Assembly: GCA_036377075.1 (NCBI GenBank)
Contig: DASUZB010000061.1
Location: 1 to 28,031 of the forward strand
DNA length: 28,031 nucleotides
Direction: 5' to 3'
Origin: DASUZB01 sp036377075
Lineage (GTDB): Bacteria; Actinomycetota; CALGFH01
Positions 8,003-16,260 of this stretch are shown one piece after another. The notes below the pieces were generated by a model. That model was not told where the DNA came from, made no database searches, and saw only the letters and a program-made list of their open reading frames with translations. Every line of letters begins with the position of its first letter. Position 1 is the first letter of the stretch. The translations under genes and the position numbers were made by a program.

Positions 8003-9375
8003 ACGGCGCCGAGCTGCTGGTCGGCATCGACGTCGGCACGACGGCCTGCAAGGCGGCGGTGGTCCGCGCCGCCGACGGCGTCGAGGTCGCCCACGGCAAG
8101 ACCCTGACGCCCTGGACCCGGGTGCCGAGCGGGGCGGAGCTGGACCCCGAGGCGCTGTTCGCCGCGGCCGTCGCGGCGACCGCCGCCGCCTGCGAGCGCG
8201 CCCCCTCCGGCCGGGTGGTCGGCGTCGGGGTGACCAGCATGGCCGAGACGGGCGTGCTGCTGGGCCGCGACGGCCGGCCGCTGGCCCCGGCGATCGCCTG
8301 GCACGACGCCCGCGGCGAGGGCGAGGCCGCCCGGCTCGCCGCCGACCTCGGCGCGGAGCGCTTCGCGGCCCACACCGGCCTGCCGGTGCGCCCGCTGTTC
8401 TCGATCGCCAAGTACGCCTGGCTGCGCGCCAACCACCCCCAGGTCGCCGGCGCGGTGCGCTGGCTCGGCGTGGCCGAGTGGGTGCTGTACCGCCTCGGCG
8501 GCGAGCAGGTGGCCGAGTGGTCCCTCGCCTCGCGCACCGGCTTCCTGGACGTGGGGCGCCGCGCCTGGTGGGGCGAGGCCCGCGCCTGGGCGGGCGTCCC
8601 ACCCGGGCTGCTCGCCGAGCTGGTGCAGGCGGGCAGCGCGGCGGGCAAGGCGAGCGGCTCGCCGCTCGCCGCGCTCACCGGGGCGACCCTCACCGTCGCC
8701 GGCCACGACCACCTCAGCGCCTCGGTCGGCGCCGGCGCGACCCGGCCGGGCGACCTGTTCGACTCCTGCGGCACCGCCGAGGCGCTGATCCGCGCGGTGC
8801 CGCCCCCGGTCGCCCCGGACGACGTCCGCCGGCTGGTCGCGGCGCAGGTCACCGTCGGCTGGCACGTCCTGCCCGGCCAGCACGCCCTGCTGGGGGCGTC
8901 GCGCGCCGGGCTGGCGCTGCAGCGCTTCCTCGACCTGCTCGGCGTCGGCGAGCAGGGGCGCGCCGAGCTGGACCGGGCGGCGGCGTCGGTCCCGCCCGGC
9001 TGCGGCGGCATGGCCGTGCGGGACGTGTTCGGCGAGCGGGCCGCCCTCGACGGCATCGGCGAGGGCGCCGCGCCCGGCTGGGTGTGGCGCGCGGCCCTCG
9101 AGGCGGTCGCCGAGCGCGCGGCCGAGCTGCGCGACCAGATCGAGGCCGTCGCCGGGCCGAGCGGGCGGCTGGTGCTCGCCGGCGGCTGGGCGCGCAGCCC
9201 GGCGGTCCGCTCGGTCAAGCGGGCCCGCCTCGGCCCCTTCGACCACCCACCGGTCACCGAGGCCGGCGCCCGCGGTGCCGCCCTGCTCGGCGGCATCGCC
9301 GCCGGCCGCTTCGCGGCCGTCGAGGAGCTGCCCGGACTCGACCCGCTTCCGCCACGAGAGAGGAGCATCCGTTGA
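7999..9375 (+). CDS. FGGY-family carbohydrate kinase
   Basis: 458-residue cytosolic ATP-dependent sugar kinase. The N-terminal phosphate loop is ELLVGIDVGTTACKAAVV. The central AIAWHDARGEGEAARLA contains the substrate-binding HDAR seen in many FGGY kinases, AGHDHLSASVGAG is the domain II start, and GGWARSPAVR with EAGARGAALLGG is the adenosine-binding end. Start: GTG at 7999, because the SD GGGAGG lies just upstream, the codon overlaps the isomerase stop (GTGA), and homology begins four residues later. The frame stays open far upstream but this is only GC-driven. It probably phosphorylates the sugar brought in by the ABC proteins that follow. The exact sugar (ketose, pentose or polyol) cannot be read from the sequence. 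Confidence 0.92.
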   Translation: MNGAELLVGIDVGTTACKAAVVRAADGVEVAHGKTLTPWTRVPSGAELDPEALFAAAVAATAAACERAPSGRVVGVGVTSMAETGVLLGRDGRPLAPAIAWHDARGEGEAARLAADLGAERFAAHTGLPVRPLFSIAKYAWLRANHPQVAGAVRWLGVAEWVLYRLGGEQVAEWSLASRTGFLDVGRRAWWGEARAWAGVPPGLLAELVQAGSAAGKASGSPLAALTGATLTVAGHDHLSASVGAGATRPGDLFDSCGTAEALIRAVPPPVAPDDVRRLVAAQVTVGWHVLPGQHALLGASRAGLALQRFLDLLGVGEQGRAELDRAAASVPPGCGGMAVRDVFGERAALDGIGEGAAPGWVWRAALEAVAERAAELRDQIEAVAGPSGRLVLAGGWARSPAVRSVKRARLGPFDHPPVTEAGARGAALLGGIAAGRFAAVEELPGLDPLPPRERSIR

Positions 9376-10136
9376 GCGAGCCGCTGTTGGAGGCGCGCGG
9401 CATCGTCAAGCACTACGGCGTCGTCAGCGCCCTGGCCGGCGCGGACTTCGCGGTCCACGCCGGCGAGGTGGCCGCGCTCGTCGGCGACAACGGCGCGGGC
9501 AAGAGCACCCTGGTCAAGATCCTCTCGGGGACCACCGCGCCGGACGGCGGCGAGATCTGGTTCGCGGGCCGCCAGGTGGCGATCCCGAACCCGGTCGCCG
9601 CCCGCGAGCTTGGCATCGAGACCGTCTACCAGGACCTCGCGCTGGCGCCGGAGCTGGACCCGGCCGCCAACCTGTTCCTCGGCCGCGAGCTGCTGCGCCC
9701 CGGACTGCTCGGCAAGCTCGGCTTCCTCGACAAGCCGGCGATGCGCCGGCGCACCAACCAGGCCTTCGCCGACCTCGGCATCGGCCTGCAGGACAGCGGC
9801 GCGATGGTGGCCAACCTGTCCGGCGGGCAGCGCCAGAGCGTGGCGGTCAGCCGCGCCGCCACCTGGGTCGACAAGGTGGTGTTCATGGACGAGCCGACCG
9901 CCGCCCTGGGGGTGGTGCAGTCGGCCAGGGTGCGCGACCTGATCCGCAGGGTGCGTGACTCCGGCATCGCGGTCGTGCTGATCAGCCACAACCTGCCCGA
10001 GGTGTTCGAGCTCGCCGACCGCATCGAGGTGCTGCGGCTGGGCCGCCGGGTGGCCCGCTTCCGCGCCGCCGACACCACCATGGAGCAGGTCATCGCGGCC
10101 ATGACCGGGGCGCTGGACGGCGGGGCGGCGGCATGA
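9372..10136 (+). CDS. CUT2 sugar ABC transporter ATP-binding protein, single-domain
   Basis: 254-residue ATPase with all catalytic elements: Walker A GDNGAGKST (residues 38-46), Q-loop at Q87, signature LSGGQRQ (149-155), Walker B VVFMDEPT (169-176) and switch histidine in LISHN (H206). RbsA-type CUT2 ATPases are usually about 500 residues with two nucleotide domains. This one has a single domain and should work as a homodimer, as in the FrcA (fructose/mannose/ribose) branch. The DEPTAALGVVQ segment also resembles that branch. The start is TTG at 9372, overlapping the kinase stop (TTGA), with AGGAG 6 nt upstream. Overlaps on both sides indicate a tightly coupled operon. Confidence 0.93.
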   Translation: MSEPLLEARGIVKHYGVVSALAGADFAVHAGEVAALVGDNGAGKSTLVKILSGTTAPDGGEIWFAGRQVAIPNPVAARELGIETVYQDLALAPELDPAANLFLGRELLRPGLLGKLGFLDKPAMRRRTNQAFADLGIGLQDSGAMVANLSGGQRQSVAVSRAATWVDKVVFMDEPTAALGVVQSARVRDLIRRVRDSGIAVVLISHNLPEVFELADRIEVLRLGRRVARFRAADTTMEQVIAAMTGALDGGAAA

Positions 10137-11161
10137 GCGAGCTGCTGGAGGACGCCGCCGAGCCGCGGGCCGAGGCCGCGCCCGGCCTGCTGCGCCGCCG
10201 CCTCACCGAGACGACCACCTGGACGTTCCTGATCCTGCTCGGGATCGTCGTCGGCTTCACCCTGCTGCGCTTCGAGCAGTTCGCCACCGTCTTCAACATC
10301 CGCAACATCGCGGTCGACGCCTCCGGGCTGATGATCCTCGCGGTCGCCATGACGTTCGTGATCATCACCGCCGGGATCGACCTCTCGGTCGGCTCGATGC
10401 TGGTGTTCTCCGGCGTGATCGCGGCCAAGGTGATGCTCGCCGTCGGCGGCGGGGGCTGGGGCGCGATCGCCGCCGGCGCGGTCGCCGGCCTGGTCGCCGG
10501 GCTCGCCTGGGGGATCGTCAACGGCGTGCTGGTCACCAAGGCCAGGGTGCCGCCGCTGATCGTCACGCTCGGCACCCTCGGCATGGCGCTCGGCGCGGCG
10601 CTGCTGATCACCGGCGGCATCGACGTGCGCGGCATCCCGCTGCGGCTCACCACCACGATCGGCATCGGGCAGCTGTTCGGCGTGCCGTACGTGGTGCTGA
10701 TCGCGGCGGTGGTGACCGCGGTCGGCGCGGTGGTCCTCGGCGCGACCCGCTTCGGCCGCTACACTTACGCGATCGGGTCCAACGCCGAGGCGGCCAGGCG
10801 CGCCGGCATCGACGTCGACCGGCACCTGATCAAGGTGTACGCGCTCTCCGGGCTGCTCGCCGGCCTGGCCGGCATGGTCTCGCTGGCCCGCTTCGCCACC
10901 ACCACCATCGGCGGGCACTCCACCGACAACCTGGCCGCGATCGCCGCGGTGGTGCTCGGCGGCACCAGCCTGTTCGGCGGCATGGGCACGGTGCTCGGCA
11001 CGGTCGTCGGCGTGTTCATCCCGGCGGTGCTGCAGAACGGCTTCGTGATCCTCGGCGTGCAGCCGTTCTGGCAGCAGGTCGCCGTCGGGGCGGTGCTGAT
11101 CGTGGCCGTGTACATCGATCAGCTCAAGCGCCGCGCCCAGGAGCGCGGCGAGAGGAGGTAA
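10133..11161 (+). CDS. CUT2 sugar ABC transporter permease (RbsC/FrcC-like)
   Basis: 342-residue membrane protein, normal length for the family, with about 8-10 hydrophobic segments. Family segments include the LMILAVAMTFVIITAGIDLSVGSM region near residues 63-85, YTYAIGSNAEAARRAGIDV near 205-224 (the cytoplasmic loop that docks on the ATPase) and LGGTSLFGGMGTVLGTVVGV near 280-300. The ATG overlaps the ATPase stop by 4 nt (ATGA). It forms the membrane channel with the upstream ATPase and downstream binding protein. The protein ends in a basic tail whose codons contain the ribosome site of the next gene. Confidence 0.95.
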   Translation: MSELLEDAAEPRAEAAPGLLRRRLTETTTWTFLILLGIVVGFTLLRFEQFATVFNIRNIAVDASGLMILAVAMTFVIITAGIDLSVGSMLVFSGVIAAKVMLAVGGGGWGAIAAGAVAGLVAGLAWGIVNGVLVTKARVPPLIVTLGTLGMALGAALLITGGIDVRGIPLRLTTTIGIGQLFGVPYVVLIAAVVTAVGAVVLGATRFGRYTYAIGSNAEAARRAGIDVDRHLIKVYALSGLLAGLAGMVSLARFATTTIGGHSTDNLAAIAAVVLGGTSLFGGMGTVLGTVVGVFIPAVLQNGFVILGVQPFWQQVAVGAVLIVAVYIDQLKRRAQERGERR

Positions 11162-11165
11162 CGGC

Positions 11166-12146
11166 ATGAGGCGTCGTTGGCTGGTGGGGCTCGCCGTGCT
11201 CGCGCTCGTCGGCGCGGCGTGTGGCGGCAACGACAACGCGGGAGGCGGTGGTGGCGGCGGCCAGAAGCAGTACAAGCTGACGCTCGTCCAGGGCGTCAAG
11301 GGCGACCAGTTCTACATCACCATGCAGTGCGGCGCGCAGGAGGCGGCGCAGCGCCTCGGCGCCACCCTCGACGTGGCGGCGCCGGACGAGTTCGACGCCT
11401 CGCTGCAGACGCCGGTGCTCAACGCGGTGGTGGCCAAGAAGCCGGACGCGATCCTGATCGCCCCGACGGACACCCAGGCGATGATCCCGCCGCTCACCCA
11501 GGCCAAGCAGGCCGGGATCAAGCTGGTGTTCGTCGACACCACCACCGAGAACGCCGACCAGCTCGCCGAGTCGCAGATCGCCTCGGACAACGAGGAGGGC
11601 GGCCGCGAGGCGGCCAGGACCCTGGCGAAGCTGACCGGCGGCAAGGGCTCGGTGCTGGTGATCAACGTCAAGCCGGGCATCTCGACCACCGACGCCCGCG
11701 CCAAGGGCTTCGAGGAGGAGATCAAGAACAGCCCGGGGCTGAAGTACGTCGGGGTCGAGTACTCCAACGACAAGCCGGAGCAGGCCGCGGCGAAGGCGAC
11801 CGCCGCGCTCGCCGCCCACCGCGACCTGGTCGGCATCTTCGGCACGAACCTGTTCTCCGCCGAGGGCGCCGCCACCGGCCTGCGCAGCTCCGGTGCCGGC
11901 AAGAAGGTCAAGATCGTCGGCTTCGACGCCGGCCCCAAGCAGGTCGAGGACCTGCAGCAGGGGGTCGTCCAGGCGCTGATCGCCCAGAAGCCGGCCGAGA
12001 TCGGCAAGGACGGGGTGGAGCAGGCGGTCGCCGCCCTCAAGGGCGAGACCGTGCAGAAGCAGATCGGCACCGGTTTCGTGGTCGTCACCAAGGACAACAT
12101 GAACGACGCTGGCGTGAAGGAGTTCCTCTACAAGGACAAGTGCTGA
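11166..12146 (+). CDS. CUT2 sugar-binding lipoprotein (RbsB-like)
   Basis: 326-residue substrate-binding protein. The signal peptide MRRRWLVGLAVLALVGAAC places the lipidated cysteine at residue 19, followed by a Gly/Asn-rich linker. The type I periplasmic-binding fold follows: YKLTLVQGVKGDQFYITMQCGAQEAAQRLG, PDAILIAPTDTQAMIPPL, KLVFVDTTTEN, a hinge-type IASDNEEGGREAARTLAK and KIVGFDAGPKQVEDL. A strong AGGAGG lies just ahead of the ATG, and the gene starts 4 nt after the permease. It should capture a monosaccharide for the transporter. Which one is unknown; the FrcA-like ATPase, the isomerase and the kinase make a fructose-, mannose- or ribose-like ligand plausible (inference). Confidence 0.94.
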   Translation: MRRRWLVGLAVLALVGAACGGNDNAGGGGGGGQKQYKLTLVQGVKGDQFYITMQCGAQEAAQRLGATLDVAAPDEFDASLQTPVLNAVVAKKPDAILIAPTDTQAMIPPLTQAKQAGIKLVFVDTTTENADQLAESQIASDNEEGGREAARTLAKLTGGKGSVLVINVKPGISTTDARAKGFEEEIKNSPGLKYVGVEYSNDKPEQAAAKATAALAAHRDLVGIFGTNLFSAEGAATGLRSSGAGKKVKIVGFDAGPKQVEDLQQGVVQALIAQKPAEIGKDGVEQAVAALKGETVQKQIGTGFVVVTKDNMNDAGVKEFLYKDKC

Positions 12147-12150
12147 GACC

Positions 12151-13305
12151 TTGGACACCGCGCTGGCTCCCGTCGGCCACGCGCTCGGGCTGGCGTTCGC
12201 GATGCTCTGGGAGATCCTGTGGGCGCTGATCCTCGGCTTCGCGCTGTCCGGGGCGGTGCAGGCGGTGGTCTCCAAGGGCGAGATGAGCCGGCTGCTGCCC
12301 GACGACTCGCCGCGCTCGCTCTGCCTCGCCAGCGGGCTGGGCGCGGCGTCCTCGTCGTGCTCGTACGCGGCGGTGGCGCTGGCGCGCTCGATCTTCCGCA
12401 GGGGCGCCGACTTCACCGCCGCGATGGCCTTCCAGTTCGCCTCCACCAACCTGGTGATCGAGCTCGGCATCATCCTCGCCGTGCTGGTCGGCTGGCAGTT
12501 CACCGTGGCCGAGTTCGTCGGCGGGCCGCTGATGATCGTGTTCCTCGCGCTGCTGTTCCGGGCGACGCTGCGGCCCCGGCTGGTGGAGGCGGCCCGCCGC
12601 CAGGCCGACCGCGGCGTCGCCGGCCGCATGGAGGGCCACGCCGGCATGGACATGGCCGTCACCGGCGGCTCGGTCTGGTCGCGGCTGCGCTCCCGGGAGG
12701 GGTTCACCGCCACCAGCCACTACTTCGTGATGGACTGGGCCTCGATCTGGGTGGACGTCGGCGTCGGCCTGCTGGTCGCCGGCGCGCTCGCCGCCTGGGT
12801 CCCCGAGGAGTTCTGGCAGGGCTTCTTCCTCGAAGGCCACCCGCTGCTCGCCAAGCTCTGGGGGCCGCTGGTCGGCCCGCTGGTCGCGGTGGTCTCGTTC
12901 GTCTGCTCGATCGGCAACGTGCCGCTGGCCGCGGTCCTGTGGAACGGCGGCATCAGCTTCGGCGGGGTGGTGGCGTTCATCTTCGCCGACCTGATCGTCC
13001 TGCCGGTGCTCGACATCTACCGCCGCTACTACGGCTGGAGGATGGCCGGCTTCCTGCTGGCCAGCTTCTACGCCACCATGGTCGTGGCCGGCCTGGTGGT
13101 CGAGCTCGTCTTCGGCGCGGTCGGGCTGGTCCCGGCCCAGCGTGCCGCGAAGGTCGTCGAGGCGGGCGTCACCTGGAACTACACCACCATCCTCGACCTC
13201 GTCTTCCTCGCCGTCGCCGCGGTGCTGCTGGTGCGCTTCGCCCGCACCGGCGGCCCGGCGATGCTCAAGATGATGGGCGGGCCACCGGCCCACTCGGACC
13301 ACTAG
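12151..13305 (+). CDS. DUF318/YraQ-like membrane permease
   Basis: 384-residue polytopic membrane protein of the predicted-permease family that includes YraQ and is related to ArsP. Two cysteine-containing helix starts typical of the family are visible: ASSSCSYAAVALARSIFRRGA with FQFASTNLVIELG, and its internal-repeat counterpart FVCSIGNVPLAAVLWNGG. A charged linker at about 150-190 separates the two halves. The start is a TTG 4 nt after the binding-protein stop. A weak AAGGA is 14 nt upstream, and an in-frame ATG at 12202 is an alternative that would trim 17 residues. Some relatives export organoarsenicals or metals; most have no known substrate. Its position makes it a sixth operon member, although a functional link to sugar uptake is not established. 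Confidence 0.82.
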   Translation: MDTALAPVGHALGLAFAMLWEILWALILGFALSGAVQAVVSKGEMSRLLPDDSPRSLCLASGLGAASSSCSYAAVALARSIFRRGADFTAAMAFQFASTNLVIELGIILAVLVGWQFTVAEFVGGPLMIVFLALLFRATLRPRLVEAARRQADRGVAGRMEGHAGMDMAVTGGSVWSRLRSREGFTATSHYFVMDWASIWVDVGVGLLVAGALAAWVPEEFWQGFFLEGHPLLAKLWGPLVGPLVAVVSFVCSIGNVPLAAVLWNGGISFGGVVAFIFADLIVLPVLDIYRRYYGWRMAGFLLASFYATMVVAGLVVELVFGAVGLVPAQRAAKVVEAGVTWNYTTILDLVFLAVAAVLLVRFARTGGPAMLKMMGGPPAHSDH

Positions 13306-13341
13306 CACATGGAGGTGCAGCGCTTCTGGGCGTCGCTCGGC

Positions 13342-13360
13342 TGAGGCGGTCAGCGCCTCA
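13342..13360. terminator. Possible bidirectional terminator hairpin
   Basis: TGAGGCG (13342-13348) and CGCCTCA (13354-13360) form a 7-bp stem with a 5-nt loop between the convergent permease and methyltransferase genes. The stem includes the stop codon of the methyltransferase. No T-run is present and the stem is short, so termination is only a possibility. Confidence 0.35.
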
Positions 13361-14171
13361 CCAGCGCGTACACGGTCGGTTCGAGCTTGCCCAGGACGAT
13401 GTAGAGGCTCCACTGGTCGAAGCCGAGGGCGCGCTCGTACCAGTCCGACCCGAGCGCCGGCTCGAAACGGTCGCGTTCACGGACCAGCCGGGCGACGTGC
13501 AACAGGTCCTCGGTCATGGCGGCCGGGTCGTGCTCCAACCGGTACTCGAACCACTCGCTGCCGATGCGGTCGCGCCGGGCCACCTCGAAGCCGGCGGCGG
13601 CGATCGCCGCCTCCACCGTCGCCCGGTCCATGCTCGGCGCCGAGTGCTCTGGCCGGCCGAGCAGCCTGGCGCGCTCGTGCGCCGCCAGCTCCTCGGTGGC
13701 GAACACCGCGTACAGCACCATGCCGCCGCCGCGCCGCAGCACCCGCGCGCACTCTGCCATCGCCCGCCCGCAGTCGCCGATGCACGACAGCACGTCCCTG
13801 CACCACACCAGGTCGCAGGCGGCGTCGGCGAGGGGCAGCGCCTCGAGGTCGCCCTGCACCATCGCGACCCGGTCGGCCAGGCCGGCCGCGGCGGCGTCGT
13901 CCCGTCCCATCGGCAGCCAGGTGCCGACCAGGTCGACCCCGACCACCCGGCAGCCGAAGCGCCGGGCGATCGCGATCGCGTGGCCCGCCTCCCGGCAGCC
14001 GGCGTCGAGCACCAGCTGCCCGGCGCCCAGCCCGAGCGAGGCGGCCACCTCCAGCAGCATCTCGGGCGACCGCGGCTCCAGGCTGCGGTCGAGCAGCGCG
14101 GTCCCGTCCACGGGCCATCCGTACCCGCTGTAGGTGGCGGTGATCGCCTCCCGGCGCGCGCGGTCGGTCAT
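13350..14171 (-). CDS. Class I SAM-dependent methyltransferase
   Basis: 273 residues from the ATG at 14171, which follows an AAGGTGG ribosome site. In-frame ATGs farther upstream lack one. SAM-binding motif I reads LVLDAGCREAG, followed by VVGVDLVGTWLP (motif II, acidic residue after the second strand), MVQGDLEALPL, and CDLVWCRDVLSCIGDCGRAMAECARVLRRGG (motif III/IV). The C-terminal half contains an EWFEYRLEHDP segment and ends YIVLGKLEPTVYALVRR. The arrangement resembles ubiE/sarcosine-dimethylglycine-type small-molecule methyltransferases, but no substrate can be assigned. It is a single gene convergent with the preceding operon. Confidence 0.85.
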   Translation of the reverse strand: MTDRARREAITATYSGYGWPVDGTALLDRSLEPRSPEMLLEVAASLGLGAGQLVLDAGCREAGHAIAIARRFGCRVVGVDLVGTWLPMGRDDAAAAGLADRVAMVQGDLEALPLADAACDLVWCRDVLSCIGDCGRAMAECARVLRRGGGMVLYAVFATEELAAHERARLLGRPEHSAPSMDRATVEAAIAAAGFEVARRDRIGSEWFEYRLEHDPAAMTEDLLHVARLVRERDRFEPALGSDWYERALGFDQWSLYIVLGKLEPTVYALVRR

Positions 14172-14344
14172 GACCGCCACCTTGGCACGGGCCCGGCCGC
14201 CGGTCGACGCATTTGCGCCGCGCCAACGACGGCGTGACGGGGCGGCACGGCACCGCGGGAGCGGCACGAACGCGGCGCTGGCGCCGACCCGGACAGGCAT
14301 GGTCTGATCCCGCCGAAGGGGACGCCGGTGCACAGGAGCACGCG

Positions 14345-15445
14345 ATGCGAGCGGTCGGGTGGCGGGCACGGACGGGACTCAGCCGGCGGGCACGCCTCGG
14401 CGCCGTGCTGCTGGCAGTCCTGGTCGGGATGGTGGCACCGGGGCCGGCCGCCGCCTGGGGCGGGGACGGCCACGGCGGGTCCGGCTCGCACCGCCAGCTC
14501 GGCGTGGCCACCTACAACCTCTACCTCGGCGCCGACTTCACGCCGCTGTTCACCGCCACCAGCCAAGAGGAGCTGGTGCGGCGCGCCGGCCAGGTCTACG
14601 CCAACGTCGTCAAGACCGACTTCCCCTCGCGTGCCGAGGCGATCGCCGGGCTGCTGGCCGCCGACCCGCCCGACCTCGCCGGCCTGCAGGAGGTCGCGCT
14701 GTGGGAGACCGGGCCGATCGGCGGGCAGCTGAGCCCCAGCTTCGACTTCCTGCGCCTGTTGCTGCAGGCGCTCGCCCGCCACGGGCTCGCGTACCGCCCG
14801 GTCGCGGTGAACACCAACTTCACCGGCTCGTTGCCGATCAGTGCGACCACCGCCGCGCGCTTCACCGACCACGACGTGATCATCGCCCGGGTCGGCCGCG
14901 GTGCGCCGCGGGTGCGTGACCCGGACTCGCACAACTTCGCCGCCACGCTGGTCATCCCGACCGCGATCCCGGGGCTCAGCTTCACCGTGCTGCGCGGCTG
15001 GTCGACGGTCGACGTGACGCTGCGCGGCCGGACGGTGCGCTTCGCCAACACCCACCTGGAGGCGTTCAGCGCCGACGTGCGCAACGCCCAGGCGCGCGAG
15101 CTGGCCGCGGCGCTGGCGCCGTCGCGCCACCCGGTGGTGTTGGTCGGCGACCTCAACTCCAGGCCGGACGATGCCGCTGGCGCGTACGGGACCTTCCAGG
15201 CGGAGGGCTACGCGGACGCGTGGGTCGCCGTGCACGGCCCCGCGGGTGGGTTCACCTCGGGGCAGGCCGAGTTGCTCGACAACGTGCCCTCGCTGATCGA
15301 CCACCGCATCGATTACGTGCTGTACCAGCCGGGCCGCGTGCGGGCGGTGGCGGCGGAGGTGATCGGCGAGGAGCTGGGCGACCGCACCCCTGCCGGGCTG
15401 TGGCCGTCCGACCATGCCGGGGTGGTCGCCAGGCTGCGCCTGTAG
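14345..15445 (+). CDS. Secreted endonuclease/exonuclease/phosphatase-family protein
   Basis: 366 residues from the ATG at 14345 with AGGAG 6 nt upstream. A basic N terminus and hydrophobic core ending MVAPGPAAAWG predict a cleavable signal peptide. The mature part shows the EEP metallohydrolase signature in order: VATYNLYLGAD, LAGLQEVALWE (catalytic Glu), DHDVIIAR, RFANTHLEAF, VVLVGDLNSRPDD (metal/phosphate Asp-x-Asn), IDHRIDYVLY and the terminal SDHAGVVA (Asp-His). This Mg-dependent fold cleaves phosphodiesters in DNases, phospholipases and phosphatases. The substrate is undetermined, but secretion favours an extracellular nuclease or phospholipid phosphodiesterase. Transcribed alone. Confidence 0.88.
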   Translation: MRAVGWRARTGLSRRARLGAVLLAVLVGMVAPGPAAAWGGDGHGGSGSHRQLGVATYNLYLGADFTPLFTATSQEELVRRAGQVYANVVKTDFPSRAEAIAGLLAADPPDLAGLQEVALWETGPIGGQLSPSFDFLRLLLQALARHGLAYRPVAVNTNFTGSLPISATTAARFTDHDVIIARVGRGAPRVRDPDSHNFAATLVIPTAIPGLSFTVLRGWSTVDVTLRGRTVRFANTHLEAFSADVRNAQARELAAALAPSRHPVVLVGDLNSRPDDAAGAYGTFQAEGYADAWVAVHGPAGGFTSGQAELLDNVPSLIDHRIDYVLYQPGRVRAVAAEVIGEELGDRTPAGLWPSDHAGVVARLRL

Positions 15446-15488
15446 CGATGTCGAGAACCCGCGATCGTCTCCGACCTCTCCATGAACG

Positions 15489-15507
15489 GGCGCCCACGGC
15501 GGGCGCC
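15489..15507 (+). terminator. Possible terminator hairpin
   Basis: GGCGCCC (15489-15495) and GGGCGCC (15501-15507) are a perfect 7-bp stem with loop ACGGC between the EEP gene and the dihydrofolate-reductase-like gene. There is no T-run. It lies just upstream of the next ribosome site, so it could also fold in that leader. Confidence 0.35.
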
Positions 15508-15529
15508 GAGCGATCACCGGGAGGTCCCG

Positions 15530-16090
15530 ATGCGCAAGGTCTTCGCCTTCGAGGTGGCGTCCCTCGACGGCTACTACGTGGGTCCCAACCAGGAGTTCGA
15601 CTGGCCGGTCGTCGACCGGGAGTTCGACGAGTTCTCGCAGCGGCAGCTCGAGGAGGTCGACACGCTGCTGTTCGGGCGCGTCACCTACGAGATGATGGCG
15701 TCGTACTGGCCGACCCCGGAGGGGCGGGAGGGCGACCCGAAGACCGCCGCGGCCATGAACGACCTCCCCAAGCTGGTCGCCTCCCGGACGCTCGATCGGG
15801 TGGAGTGGGAGAACTCGACGCTCGTCCGCGGCGACGTGGCCGAGGAGCTCGCCAGGCTCAAGCAGCAGCCGGGCAAGGACATCGCCATCTTCGGCAGCTT
15901 CGACCTGACCGTCAGCCTGCTGCGCGCGGGGCTGGTCGACGAGCTGCGGATCATGGTCAGCCCGCTGCTGCTCGGCGACGGCCTCTCCCTGTTCCGGACC
16001 GCGCCCGGGCGGACCAGCCTCGAGCTCCTGGACGTCCGGCGGTTCGACTCGGGCAACGTCCTGCTCACCTACGAGCCCGCCGCCCGGTAG
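15530..16090 (+). CDS. Dihydrofolate-reductase/RibD-C-fold family protein
   Basis: 186 residues from the ATG at 15530, which has a GGGAGG site just upstream. Family features: MRKVFAFEVASLDGYYVGP at the N terminus, the VDTLLFGRVTYEMMASYWPT signature of the YyaP/YwjB group, LPKLVASRTLDRVEWENSTLV, KDIAIFGSFDLTVSLLRAGLVDELRIMVSPLLLGDG and a C-terminal LELLDVRRFDSGNVLLTYEP strand. The fold binds NAD(P)H in RibD and DHFR, but members of this group usually have no proven substrate and are not assumed to reduce dihydrofolate. Stand-alone gene, followed by a strong hairpin. Confidence 0.9.
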   Translation: MRKVFAFEVASLDGYYVGPNQEFDWPVVDREFDEFSQRQLEEVDTLLFGRVTYEMMASYWPTPEGREGDPKTAAAMNDLPKLVASRTLDRVEWENSTLVRGDVAEELARLKQQPGKDIAIFGSFDLTVSLLRAGLVDELRIMVSPLLLGDGLSLFRTAPGRTSLELLDVRRFDSGNVLLTYEPAAR

Positions 16091-16096
16091 CACTCC

Positions 16097-16122
16097 GGCG
16101 GGCGGCCGCGCGGCCGCCCGCC
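16097..16122 (+). terminator. GC-rich 26-bp palindrome, likely terminator
   Basis: GGCGGGCGGCCG (16097-16108) and CGGCCGCCCGCC (16111-16122) form a perfect 12-bp inverted repeat around CG, starting 7 nt after the dihydrofolate-reductase-like stop. It is followed by ATTCCCCA, not a T-run. Strong T-less hairpins commonly sit after actinobacterial genes. Confidence 0.65.
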
Positions 16123-16142
16123 ATTCCCCACCGCAGGCCGAC

Positions 16143-16225
16143 TGCCCGGCATACCTGGCCGGGTGGCCGGGCATGATGCGGCTCGTTGGCCAAGGACCGG
16201 GCCGACGGCGCGGCGACGCCGCGCC
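16143..16225 (+). repeat. Two dyads in the leader of the orphan binding protein
   Basis: TGCCCGGC (16143-16150) pairs with GCCGGGCA (16166-16173), an 8-bp stem with a 15-nt spacer. GGCGCGGCG (16207-16215) pairs with CGCCGCGCC (16217-16225) around a single A. Both lie between the upstream terminator and the next start codon. The first could be an operator or an RNA stem; the second would fold tightly 35 nt before the ATG at 16261. Function is unknown. Confidence 0.4.
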
Positions 16226-16260
16226 CAGCGGCATGGGCTCATCGGAAGGGGTGGGGTGAG

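Noticed and set aside
5893..9371. Very long plus-strand frames upstream of the kinase and ATPase starts
   Set aside because: They are GC-driven open extensions. The real starts are GTG 7999 and TTG 9372, shown by ribosome sites, stop/start overlaps and where homology begins.
7869..9989. Minus-strand frame of about 700 codons opposite the kinase gene
   Set aside because: Ser/Pro/Arg-rich translation, no motifs, and fully covered by well-supported plus-strand genes.
13310..13345. Eleven-codon ORF MEVQRFWASLG after the DUF318 permease
   Set aside because: No ribosome site at suitable spacing, no recognisable homology, and it runs into the convergent terminator region. Chance is the simplest explanation.
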